Positions 10,470 to 19,819 of a DNA stretch of 53,038 nt are shown here, piece after piece. The stretch is from assembly GCA_903916245.1 (NCBI GenBank), contig CAIWVZ010000038.1:1-53038 (forward strand). The letters are read 5' to 3'. The stretch is from an uncultured Planctomycetota bacterium. GTDB lineage: Bacteria; Planctomycetota; GCA-002687715; CAIWVZ01. Both the position numbers and the translations under genes were made by a program. Within the stretch, counting starts at the first letter, position 1; the number at the start of each line of letters is the position of its first letter. The notes below the pieces were generated by a model. The model ran no database searches and had not been told where the DNA came from. It saw only the letters and a program-made list of their open reading frames with translations.

Positions 10470-10988
10470 TCGCGGAGCGCGGCGGGGAGACGTAGGCCGG
10501 GAGACTCCTCCGACCACGCGACGACGCAGAAACGCCAACCCTCGGCGGTTTTGATCAAGGTGAACGCGTTGACGCCCCGGGCGAACGGCTCGCCGTTTCG
10601 CGTACGTGACGACGCATACGACGACCACACGCTCGCGACGCCACCGAATACCTCGACGCGGGTGACCATCGGTCGCTCGTAGAACGACTCTTCCGCCGCG
10701 TTGCGCGACGCCCCCTCGACGAACGCATCGACCGAGAACGTCCGACTGCGCGGCTTGCCGTCGCGCCCCACGCCCGAGATGCAGAAGTAGCCTTCGGGAA
10801 CGAAGAGTTCCTTCAGGCGCTCCCAAGGACGTGCGACGCCCTTCTCTCCGGAAACCACCGCGTAGAGCGTATCGACCGCCGCGCGGACGGCGACGTCGTC
10901 GGGCTCGGGAGCGCTCGCGACGTCGCCGCGCGTCCCGGCGCAGGACGACGCGAATACGCACACGGCGAAGATCGCGACGCGGATCACT
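10463..10988 (-). CDS. Putative lipoprotein, SnoaL/NTF2-like fold
   Basis: GTG start: VIRVAIFAVCVFASSCAG (lipobox-like), then DDVAVRAAVDTLYAVVSGEKG...WERLKELFVPEGYFC...AFTLIKTAEGWRFCVVAWSEE, NTF2-like pattern. Confidence 0.65.
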
Positions 10989-11832
10989 TCACGGCTCCGG
11001 AGTCGCGTAGGATGGTGACTTTCGTCGGTATCGACGTACAGACGACTCGGAAACCGACCATCGGGGCGTCGGACAACCACCACGTGCTCTTCGGGATGTT
11101 GGGGTCGGTCGACTGCCATGATTTCAAGTACGGACGACGCTTGTCGACGGCGGTGTTCTTCGGATGGTCGGTGTAGTTGCCGCCCTTGGTGACGCCCTTC
11201 GTGTCGGGCGTGTCACACCACTCCTGCACGTTGCCGTGAAGGTCGAAAAGGCCCCATGCATTCGGTCGTTTCGTCGTACCGACGGGTTGCGGTACGCCCG
11301 CGGAGTTCAATCCCGTCCACGCGTAATCGCCGATCGACTCCATCGGGACGCAGAGCGAACCCTGTGCCCCCGCGAGAGCGAGCGTCTCGAATTCGCCCTC
11401 CGACGGGAGCCGGAAGGTGCCGCCCGTGCGCAGCGACAACCAAGCGGCGAACGCGCTCGCTCCGCGGTGGCTGACGGAGATGACCGGATACCCCGCGTGG
11501 CCGAGCCCACGATCCGGCGGGACGTAGGGCTTGCTCGGTCGGGTGACGCCGTCCAAGTCCTTCTCGCCTTCACCCACGTCGAGGAGGTAGACGAACGGGT
11601 CGTACGCGTCCCACGGGATTTCCGTGGACGCACACCAAAACTCCTTGCCGCCGAACGACGCCGCGGGCACGGCCACCATCTTCAGTTCCCACGTGGATCC
11701 GGGCACGACGAAGCGAAAGTCCTTCGCGACCGGCCGCGACGACGGCGCGCTTTCCGCGGTCGGACGGGACGTCTGTGCGACGACGCCCGCGGCGACGGCG
11801 AGTACGATCGGGAGCGTGATCAGAATCCTCAT
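10984..11832 (-). CDS. Formylglycine-generating enzyme/SUMF1-like secreted protein
   Basis: MRILITLPIVLAVAAGVVAQ signal; YPVISVSHRGASAFAAWLSLRTGGTFRLPSEGEFETLA...GLFDLHGNVQEWCDT...GGNYTDHP: SUMF1/FGE-sulfatase family motifs. Confidence 0.85.
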   Translation of the reverse strand: MRILITLPIVLAVAAGVVAQTSRPTAESAPSSRPVAKDFRFVVPGSTWELKMVAVPAASFGGKEFWCASTEIPWDAYDPFVYLLDVGEGEKDLDGVTRPSKPYVPPDRGLGHAGYPVISVSHRGASAFAAWLSLRTGGTFRLPSEGEFETLALAGAQGSLCVPMESIGDYAWTGLNSAGVPQPVGTTKRPNAWGLFDLHGNVQEWCDTPDTKGVTKGGNYTDHPKNTAVDKRRPYLKSWQSTDPNIPKSTWWLSDAPMVGFRVVCTSIPTKVTILRDSGAVK

Positions 11833-12817
11833 GGTCGTGGCGATGCTCGCGTGCGGATGCGCCACCGTGGAAACCCCGGTGGCCCCCGCGGGGCCTTTCC
11901 GGGGATCCTACCTCCGGGGAGCGATGGGAACCGTCGCCCGCATCGTGGTGTGGGCTCCGGACGAGGCCTCCGCCGTCGAAGCCGCGCGCAAGGGATTCGC
12001 CCTGATCGACACCATCGAAGCGTCCCTCACGGATTGGAAGCCGACATCCGAAACCGCCGCCGCGAGTCGTGCCGCGGGGGGGCCGCCCCTTCCGGTGGGC
12101 GCCCTGTTTCTCGATGCGGTCGCCGTCGCGAAAGCCGCGGCCCGTGCGACGGACGGTGCCTTCGACCCCACGATCGCTCCCGTGGTGGCGTTGTGGCGCA
12201 CGGCACGCAAGACGGGAACGCTTCCCGCGCCGGAGGCGCGCGACGCCGCCGTCGCCCTGCGCGGATGGCGCGAAATCGCCCTCGATCGCGTCCGCGGCAC
12301 AGTTCGCCTTCCCCGCCCCGGAATGGCGCTCGATTTCGGCGGCATCGGCAAGGGCTACGCCGCCGACCGCGTCGTGGCGCTCCTTCGGGCGTCGGGGTTC
12401 CCCGCGTGTCTCTGCGAAATCGGCGGCGACTTTGCCATGGGTGAACCACCGCCGGACGCCGCGGGTTGGCGCATCGGGACGCACTCGACGCCGCCCTTGG
12501 TGGTCGCGAATCGCGGGGTGGCGACCAGCGGCGACACGGAACAACACGTCGACATCGACGGCGTTCGTTGGTCGCACATCGTGGACCCCGACACGGGTCT
12601 CGGCGTCACCGAACGCCGATTGGTTACGGTCGTCGCCGACGATGGAGCCACGGCCGACGCGTGGGCGACCGCGCTCTCCGTCTTGGGGCCCGAACGCGGA
12701 TTCGCCCGTCTTCCGAAAAACGTCGAGGCCCGGATCGTCGTGCGTCCGGGCCTCGGAACCGCGTCCGAAAACGTCTACGAAACGCCGGGCTACCGGAAGC
12801 TGTCCGCCTCGCGATAA
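11816..12817 (+). CDS. apbE: FAD:protein FMN transferase (ApbE family) lipoprotein
   Basis: VIRILMVVAMLACGCATVET lipoprotein signal from GTG 11816 (alternative ATG 11831); GAMGTVARIVVW, DGAFDPTIAPVVALW, LDFGGIGKGYAADRV, WSHIVDPDTGLGVTERRLVTVVADDGATADAWATALSVLG. Confidence 0.85.
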   Translation: MIRILMVVAMLACGCATVETPVAPAGPFRGSYLRGAMGTVARIVVWAPDEASAVEAARKGFALIDTIEASLTDWKPTSETAAASRAAGGPPLPVGALFLDAVAVAKAAARATDGAFDPTIAPVVALWRTARKTGTLPAPEARDAAVALRGWREIALDRVRGTVRLPRPGMALDFGGIGKGYAADRVVALLRASGFPACLCEIGGDFAMGEPPPDAAGWRIGTHSTPPLVVANRGVATSGDTEQHVDIDGVRWSHIVDPDTGLGVTERRLVTVVADDGATADAWATALSVLGPERGFARLPKNVEARIVVRPGLGTASENVYETPGYRKLSASR

Positions 12818-13707
12818 GCCTTCACGACCGCCGCTTCGCCTTCGACGCCGTCCATCGAATTGCCGTGCTCCATGCCGATGATGCCTTTGAAGCCCTTCGC
12901 ATGGATGTGCTTGAACACGTTCCGGTAGTTGATCTCGCCCGTCCCCGGCTCGTTGCGGCCCGGATTGTCGCCGGTTTGGAAGTAGGCGATCTCGTCCCAA
13001 GCCTTGTCGATGTTCGGGATCAGGTTCCCCTCGGTGATCTGCTGGTGATAGATGTCGAAGAGGATCTTGCAGGACGGCGACTTCACCGCACGACAGATGA
13101 GATAAGCCTGCGGGATCTTGGTGAGGAAAAGCCCGGGGTGGTCGCGGAAGGGATTCAACGGTTCGAGCACCATCACGAGACCGGCCTTCTCGCAGATCTC
13201 GGCGGCGTATCGCAGGTTCTCGATGACGTTCGCCGTCTGATAGTCCCACTCGAGGCGTTGGTCGTAACGCCCCGGAACGACGGTCGTCCACGTGGCGCCG
13301 ACGCGCTTCGCCACTTCGACGGACTGCGTCATCTCCTTCTTGATGAACTCGCGGAAACCCTTGTCGGACGAAGCGAAATTCACCTTGCTGAAATCGGCCA
13401 TGCTGACGAACACGCCCATGCGCATGCCGTGCCGATCGAGGCCCTTGCGGATGCGCTCCTGCTCTTCGACGGAACGTCCGCGCATCCCGTTGTCTTCGAT
13501 GGCGCGGAACCCGTTGTCCGCCATGAAGGCGAGTTCGCCGTCGATGTCGCCCTTGCCGCTCGCTCCGAACATCCCGAAGTGAGGGGCGTAGTCGAGATTG
13601 AACGGTGCCGACGACGACGCGGCGGCGCCGGCGATCGTGGGTGACACCGCGGATGCGGCGACGGCGGCCGACGCGGACAAAAGGAATGAACGACGATCGA
13701 GTGTCAT
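12790..13707 (-). CDS. Hydroxypyruvate isomerase-like / sugar phosphate isomerase, Tat-exported
   Basis: MTLDRRSFLLSASAAVAASAVSPTIAGA (Tat); VMVLEPLNPFRDHPGLFLTKIPQAYLICRAVKSPSCKILFDIYHQQITEGNLI. Confidence 0.85.
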   Translation of the reverse strand: MTLDRRSFLLSASAAVAASAVSPTIAGAAASSSAPFNLDYAPHFGMFGASGKGDIDGELAFMADNGFRAIEDNGMRGRSVEEQERIRKGLDRHGMRMGVFVSMADFSKVNFASSDKGFREFIKKEMTQSVEVAKRVGATWTTVVPGRYDQRLEWDYQTANVIENLRYAAEICEKAGLVMVLEPLNPFRDHPGLFLTKIPQAYLICRAVKSPSCKILFDIYHQQITEGNLIPNIDKAWDEIAYFQTGDNPGRNEPGTGEINYRNVFKHIHAKGFKGIIGMEHGNSMDGVEGEAAVVKAYREADSFR

Positions 13708-13718
13708 GAGCGGCTCCT

Positions 13719-15026
13719 TCAGGCGAGGCGGGTACGGCCGGGGACGGCGACGGGAGGAACGTCGATTTTTCCGGACGCGAGATCTTTGGGGAACGTGTCG
13801 AGCATCGACTTGTTCAACGCGAAGTCGTACGAGACTTCCTGTCCCGTGTACGCGGCCATGCGTGCCATGATCGCCACGAGATTGGATTCGGCGATGCGCG
13901 TCGCTTCGTTCAGCGGCTTGCCGTCGCGGATCGACGCGATGAGGTCGATGTGCTCCTGCACGTAGGGGTCGGTGTAGTCGCCGCCTTCGTAGGTCCAAAC
14001 GGCGGTCTTGGACGCGCCCCATGCGTTGAGGCGATTCGGCGTCCATCCGTGCCCCTTCGTTCCCGCGACGTACTCGCCGACGCGTCCGGCGGAGCCGTCG
14101 ATTTGACGCGAGTACGACGCGGCATGTCGGCCGTCGGCCCATTCGAAGTCCACGGCGAAGTGGTCGAAGATGTGGCCGTACGCCGCGTCGGTGCGGACTT
14201 GGCGCCCCCCCAAAGAGGTGCACTTCGTGGGCGGTCCGCCCATGGCCCAGCACATCACGTCGAGATTGTGGACATGCTGTTCGACGATGTGATCACCCGA
14301 AAGCCATGTGAAGTAGAGCCAGTTGCGGGCCTGCCATTCGAGATCGGTCATCGTCGGGGTGCGATCCTTCTTCCAAAGGGCTCCCTGATTCCAGTAGACC
14401 GAGCACGTGACGACGTCTCCGATCACCCCGTCGGCGATCGCCTTCATCATCTCGACGTAGGGCTTTTGGTGGCGACGCTGCGTTCCGGTGACGAATCCCT
14501 TCTTCTTCGCATCGAGAATGCGGGACGCTTCGAGCACTTTGCGGATACCGACGGGATCGACCGCGACGGGCTTCTCCGCGAAGATGTGCTTGCCGGCGTT
14601 CGCGGCGGCGAGAATCTGATCGGGGCGGAAACCGGGCGGCGACGCGAGAATCACGAGATCGCAGTCCGTCGCGAGGACCTGTCGGTAGGACTCGTAACCC
14701 GTGAAGCAGCGCTCCGGCGGGAGATCCACGCGCCCGCCGTACTTGTCCTTCTCCTCGACGGCGATGCGGTTCAGATAGTCGCGGCAGCCGTCGACACGAT
14801 CCTGGAAGGCATCGGCGAGGGCGACGATCTTCACCGAGGGATGCGCGTCGAGGCAGTTTTGTGCGGCGCCCGTTCCGCGGCCGCCGCATCCGATGACGCC
14901 GACCTTCAGGACATCGCGTCCCTCGGCGAAGGCACCGAGCGGCACGGCGTGCGAGGCGGCGATGGCCGCGGCCCCGGCGGCGGACGAAGCGAGAAAACGG
15001 CGGCGAGAAGAATCGGGTCGGGTCAT
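13719..15026 (-). CDS. Gfo/Idh/MocA family oxidoreductase, Tat-exported
   Basis: MTRPDSSRRRFLASSAAGAAAIAASHAVPLGAFAEGRDVLKVGVIGCGGRGTGAAQNCL...HIFAEKPVAVDP. Confidence 0.9.
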   Translation of the reverse strand: MTRPDSSRRRFLASSAAGAAAIAASHAVPLGAFAEGRDVLKVGVIGCGGRGTGAAQNCLDAHPSVKIVALADAFQDRVDGCRDYLNRIAVEEKDKYGGRVDLPPERCFTGYESYRQVLATDCDLVILASPPGFRPDQILAAANAGKHIFAEKPVAVDPVGIRKVLEASRILDAKKKGFVTGTQRRHQKPYVEMMKAIADGVIGDVVTCSVYWNQGALWKKDRTPTMTDLEWQARNWLYFTWLSGDHIVEQHVHNLDVMCWAMGGPPTKCTSLGGRQVRTDAAYGHIFDHFAVDFEWADGRHAASYSRQIDGSAGRVGEYVAGTKGHGWTPNRLNAWGASKTAVWTYEGGDYTDPYVQEHIDLIASIRDGKPLNEATRIAESNLVAIMARMAAYTGQEVSYDFALNKSMLDTFPKDLASGKIDVPPVAVPGRTRLA

Positions 15027-15093
15027 GATGCGTACTCCTCGAAGGGTGATCGCATCATGGAGCGGCGGTCACGATCCGTGTACCCCGCCTGCC

Positions 15094-15123
15094 CCTCCGC
15101 TTTCCGCGAGCGGAAAGCGGAGG
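15094..15123 (-). terminator. Perfect inverted repeat 3' of the MFS gene (hairpin, no U-tract)
   Basis: CCTCCGCTTTCCGC/GA/GCGGAAAGCGGAGG, perfect 14-nt arms, 27 nt past the stop at 15150 on the minus strand. Confidence 0.5.
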
Positions 15124-15149
15124 CACGGGACGTTCACCGATGCGGAGGG

Positions 15150-16466
15150 CTAATCGTCGAGCGAGACGCCCGTTCGATCCTTGAGCAGGAACCAACCGGC
15201 GACGAGCGAGACGGCCGTCACGATCATCGGGTACCAAAGTCCCGCATACATGTTTCCGGTGTTCGCGACCATCGCCGTGCCGATGTAGGGCACCAATCCG
15301 CCGAATAGTCCATTGCCCAAGTGATAGGGCAACGACATCGACGTGTAACGGATCCGCGTCGGAAACATCTCGACGAGGAACGCCGCCATCGGACCGTAGA
15401 CCAGTCCGACGATCGCCACCTGAGCGGCGACGAGAAGCATGAGGCCCGTCATATCCGGGTCGCCCGGGACGACGGCGGCCGCCGCCATCGCTCGATAGAT
15501 CGGGAACCATGCGGCGAGCGCCGCGACGAATCCCGCGAGGATCACCGGCTTGCGACCGATCCGGTCGGAGAGGGCTCCGGCGGCGACGATCGCGGGGGTG
15601 CCGAGGATGAGCCCTCCGGCGACGGCGATGTTCGCGTTGATGAAGTCGATCTTCAGCACCGTCTGAAGGAAATACAGCGCGTAGAACTGGCCCGTGTACC
15701 ACACGACCGCTTGCCCGGCGGTGGCACCGACGAGTGCGATCGCCACCGTTTTCAGATTCTCCGGACGCGTCAGAGTTTCCTTCAGCGGATTCGTCGACAG
15801 CCGTCCCGACGCCTTCATCTTGAGGAACGCGGGTGATTCGGAAATCCGGCGTCGGATGAACCACGAAAACAACACGAGTACGACGGAAAGCAGGAACGGG
15901 ATGCGCCATCCCCAGCGCTCGAACTCCGCCTGACCGAGTTCGGTGCGGCACCAAAGGATCACACCGAGCGACAGGAGAAAGCCGAGCGTGGCGGTCGTTT
16001 GGATGAACGACGTCCAAAAGCCGCGTCGATCGGCGGGTGCGTGTTCGGCCACGTACGTCGCCGCACCCCCGTATTCACCGCCCATCGCGAGCCCCTGCAG
16101 AAGACGCAGGATGACGAGCAGCGTCGGCGCGAGCACGCCCGCCTGCTCCCATGTGGGCAGGAGACCGATACCCGTCGTCGCGAATCCCATGACGAGCAGC
16201 GTGACCAAAAACGCGTGCTTGCGCCCGACCATGTCGCCGACGCGGCCGAAGACGAGCGCACCGAACGGACGCACCACGAATCCCGTTGCGAAGGTCGCCA
16301 ACGTCGACAAAAGTGCGGCCGTCGGATTGTCCTTCGGAAAGAAGGCGCCGCTCATCACGGTCGCCAACGACCCGAAGATGTAGAAGTCGTACCACTCGAT
16401 CAGCGTCCCCGCGGACGACGCCGCGAGGACGGTACGGATGCCGCCGTCGGTCCGTGTTTCGCTCAT
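15150..16466 (-). CDS. MFS transporter, metabolite:H+ symporter (MHS/ProP-like)
   Basis: MSETRTDGGIRTVLAASSAGTLIEWYDFYIFGSLA...GALVFGRVGDMVGRKHAFLVTLLVMG...LLQGLAMGGEYGGAATYVAEHAP. Confidence 0.9.
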   Translation of the reverse strand: MSETRTDGGIRTVLAASSAGTLIEWYDFYIFGSLATVMSGAFFPKDNPTAALLSTLATFATGFVVRPFGALVFGRVGDMVGRKHAFLVTLLVMGFATTGIGLLPTWEQAGVLAPTLLVILRLLQGLAMGGEYGGAATYVAEHAPADRRGFWTSFIQTTATLGFLLSLGVILWCRTELGQAEFERWGWRIPFLLSVVLVLFSWFIRRRISESPAFLKMKASGRLSTNPLKETLTRPENLKTVAIALVGATAGQAVVWYTGQFYALYFLQTVLKIDFINANIAVAGGLILGTPAIVAAGALSDRIGRKPVILAGFVAALAAWFPIYRAMAAAAVVPGDPDMTGLMLLVAAQVAIVGLVYGPMAAFLVEMFPTRIRYTSMSLPYHLGNGLFGGLVPYIGTAMVANTGNMYAGLWYPMIVTAVSLVAGWFLLKDRTGVSLDD

Positions 16467-17718
16467 CGCTTCACGGGGACGATTTCGACGTCCTTGAAGT
16501 GGATTTCGACGCCTTCGGACTGCAGGCAGATCTTTCCGGCTCCGAGGTCGGCCTTCGTCCCCCGGTTGACGACCTTGCCGTTCACGCGCAGTTCGACGTC
16601 GCCGCCGTCGACTTCGATCTCGTAGCGATTCCATTCGCCGACGGGGTTTTCCGCGGCGACGAGTTTCGCGGTACGCACGCCCTTCGTGCGTGCGGGATCG
16701 GTGTCGATCGAGAACCCTCCGATGCGGAAGAAGTCGCCGGCGTTGCGCGACATGAGTTGCGCTTCGAGGCACCGCGGCCACACCTTGTCGGGGCCCGTCA
16801 TGCGGAAGAGCACTCCGGAGTTGCCTTCGGCCTTCGTCACCGGCGAAAAGCGCCACGAAAGCGAAAGGATGAAGTGTTCGAAGTCGGCCTCGGTCTTCAC
16901 GTAACCCGACGGAGATCCCTTGCAGACGAGCACGCCGTCTTCGACGGACCACGTTCCGGCGGGATCGGCGGCGGGTTCGAGATGCGCCTTCCAACCCGAG
17001 AGATCCTTGCCGTTGAACAGTCGACGCGACGCGCCGCCTTCGAACGTCCTGATGCGGATGTTGCGGTACCACACGTCGTCGCCGTGGTCCTGCAGAACGA
17101 TGCGTCCACGAGTCGTCGTACCGAAACGAGGCATGTCCTTGAATTTGCTCGCCTTGACTTTCGCCTTCCATTCTTCCGACGCCGTATCGAACGCGACGAC
17201 GCGGACGCCGTTCAACCAGTGCTCGACGCGCGTGCCGATCGCGACGATGCGGCCTTCGTTGAACTCGCCGACGGGTCGCAGCACCTTGCCGACGCCTTCA
17301 TAGAGCGCGTAGCAGCCCGCCGCCGACGTCTTCGGATCCTTGCCGTCGGCGTGCTTCGCATCGTCGAGAATCTGGTATTCGGGAGCCGTCATCCACGGAG
17401 CGTTTTCCGACTCGCTCGAGCGATACATCACGCCCGAGTTGGCGCCTTCGGCGACCTTCCATTCGAAGCGGAAGTCGAAGTCGCCGTACTCGTCGGCGGT
17501 CGCGATGTCACCGCCCCCACCCCCCGCGAGATGGCGCAGAGTCCCATTCTCGACGGCCCATCCCTTCGACGGAAACTCCTTGCCGCGGAACGAGCGCCAC
17601 CCGTCGGACGAAACTCCGTCGAAGAGAACCTTCCAAGGCGAAGCGGTGCGGTCTCCTTCCTGAGCGAACGACGAGGCGACGAGGACGCAAACGACTGCGA
17701 CGACACGAGTCAGGTTCA
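16463..17718 (-). CDS. Secreted double-DUF1080 protein
   Basis: MNLTRVVAVVCVLVASSFAQ signal; KVLFDGVSSDGWRSFRG...NSGVMYRSSESENAPWMTAPEYQILDD and RRLFNGKDLSGWKAHLE...NSGVLFRMTGPDKVWPRCLEAQL. Confidence 0.9.
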
Positions 17719-17884
17719 TGACCGAAATCTCCGGGTGCGAAGCGTACACGATCGGGACGTGACGACGACGTGCGGCTGCCCCGCGTTTCGCGAGGGAGCG
17801 TCGCGGGCGCTTCATTCGCGGGGCACCCCGGACATTCCACCGATCGCGGTTCCAATGATCGACGTGGGGGCCTAGACTTTCCCC

Positions 17885-19741
17885 ATGCGATCCCTCTCTC
17901 GACACCTCGCGGGCCTGCTCGTCGCCACGGCCTCGCTGTCCGCCCAGTTCCCCGCTACGTCCGCGACGAACGCGCCCATCGCGAACGCGTCGGGCGACCA
18001 AGCCGTGCCGAAACTGGCGGTCACCGCCGACGGCGGCTCGTGGATCGCTTGGTTCGACGGGAGCGTCGGCGGGTATGCGGTCCGCATCCAACGGCTCGAT
18101 CGCAACGGCTACGAGCAGTTCCCCCACAACGGGCTCCTCGTGAGTTCGAACCCGCAGTCCACGTCGTTGGTGGACTGGGATCTCATCACGGACTCGTCGG
18201 GGAACGCGGTTCTCACGTTCACCGACACGCGTGCGGGAGGCGATCTCGACGTCTACGCCTACCGCATCTCGCCTTCGGGACAGTTCCTTTGGGGAGCCAA
18301 CGGCATCGCCCTGTCGAACGACGCGCATTACGAAGCGAATCCCGTCGTCGCTGAAATGACGGACGGGTCGTTCGTGTTCGCGTGGATGCGTTCGGTCACG
18401 GGCGCGGTGGCGCGCCTCGGTGTTCAGCGCCTCGATCCGTCGGGACTGCCGCAACTCGGGGCGAACGGCATGGAAATCTTCGGCGGAACCACCGACGACC
18501 CGGGTTTCGTGGGCATCGTTCCGTCGGTCAACGGGCACTTCATCCTCGCGTGGATTCGCGACATCACGCCGTTCTCCGCCCCGCGACATCTTTGGGCGCA
18601 ACGCTACGACTCCGCGGGGACCCCGCAGTGGGGTACGGCCCCCGTGCAGGTCTTCAATTCCTCGGCCCTCCCCATCGCCTACAAGCCCGACATGATTCCG
18701 GACGGGTCGGGCGGCGCGTGGCTCGCGTGGCACGTCAGCGTCGGATCGTTCTATCAGTCCCGCGTACAGAGACTCGATGTCGCGGGCGCCGAAGTGTTCG
18801 CGCACAACGGCGTCGAAATCTCTCTCGAACCGAACCGCTCCGATTTTAATCCGTCGATCGTTCCGCTCGCGGGGACGGGCGATGTGATCGTCTTCTACAA
18901 CAAGCGCGACGCGGGTCAGGCGCAGTGGGGCATCGGCGGTCAACGCGTGACCGCGACCGGTTCGCTGGCTTGGGGCACGAACGGGATCGAATACGTCCCC
19001 TTCGACTCGACGGTGGAAGAAGTGCCGCGCGCGGTGGCGACGTCGAACGGCGCCATGTGTTTCGTGGAGCAGGGCGTTCCGGGGCAAAACGCGGGAGTCA
19101 ACGGTCTCGTGGGTTTCCGCGTCGACGGCGCGGGCACTCCGCTGTGGACGCCGACGGTATTGACCGTCGCCGCGACCCCGAGCGGGAAAGACAAGTTGCG
19201 CGTCGCCCCGGTTCCGGGCGACGGCGCCGTCCTCGTTTGGAACGATTCACGTACGGACATCAACGACGTCTACGCTCAAAGCGTCCGAGGCGACGGTGGT
19301 CTCGGTCCGCTTCCGGCGTCGTTCACCGCCTACGGATGCGGCCTCAATCCGTCGAATTCGTTGACCCTCGTCGGCGGCGCACCGTCCATCGGCGGCGGAT
19401 TCAGCCTCGCCGTCGTCGATCCGACCGCGTCGTTCGCGCCGGGAGCCTCGACGTTCCTCGCTCTCGCCGCATTGCCGCCGGTCGGTTTCCCGTGCGGGAT
19501 CCCCCTCGGAAACACCGGCATGGCACCCGGAACCACGGGAGAACTTCTCGTCGATCTCGGCACGTTGCTCGTTCCGCTGATCGGAGGAAGTCCCTACGGG
19601 ACAACGCCTTCGACATTCGGATTGACGGTCCCCGCCCTCCCGTGGCTCGTCGGCATCGACGTGTTCTCGCAGGCCGCGGTGATCGACGCGGCGGGCCGCG
19701 TCGGTCTGACGCAAGGCGGCGTGATCCACATCGGCCCCTGA
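17885..19741 (+). CDS. Secreted protein with 7-8 internal repeats plus lineage-type C-terminal domain
   Basis: MRSLSRHLAGLLVATASLSAQF signal; repeated unit like RVQRLDxxGxxxWxxNGxxxx; C-terminus YGCGLNPSNSLTLVGG...VGIDVFSQAAVIDAAGRVGLTQGGVIHIGP. Confidence 0.75.
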   Translation: MRSLSRHLAGLLVATASLSAQFPATSATNAPIANASGDQAVPKLAVTADGGSWIAWFDGSVGGYAVRIQRLDRNGYEQFPHNGLLVSSNPQSTSLVDWDLITDSSGNAVLTFTDTRAGGDLDVYAYRISPSGQFLWGANGIALSNDAHYEANPVVAEMTDGSFVFAWMRSVTGAVARLGVQRLDPSGLPQLGANGMEIFGGTTDDPGFVGIVPSVNGHFILAWIRDITPFSAPRHLWAQRYDSAGTPQWGTAPVQVFNSSALPIAYKPDMIPDGSGGAWLAWHVSVGSFYQSRVQRLDVAGAEVFAHNGVEISLEPNRSDFNPSIVPLAGTGDVIVFYNKRDAGQAQWGIGGQRVTATGSLAWGTNGIEYVPFDSTVEEVPRAVATSNGAMCFVEQGVPGQNAGVNGLVGFRVDGAGTPLWTPTVLTVAATPSGKDKLRVAPVPGDGAVLVWNDSRTDINDVYAQSVRGDGGLGPLPASFTAYGCGLNPSNSLTLVGGAPSIGGGFSLAVVDPTASFAPGASTFLALAALPPVGFPCGIPLGNTGMAPGTTGELLVDLGTLLVPLIGGSPYGTTPSTFGLTVPALPWLVGIDVFSQAAVIDAAGRVGLTQGGVIHIGP

Positions 19742-19819
19742 GGAACGCGGTCGACTTCCCACACGACGGCGGTGGATGAAGCTTCGGCGGATATCATGAC
19801 GGTCCATCGGAGTCCCACC

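Noticed and set aside
17719-19087. N-terminal ~450 aa of the 16463-19087 ORF
   Set aside because: Antisense to the plus-strand secreted repeat protein; the real gene starts at MNLTRVV (17718).
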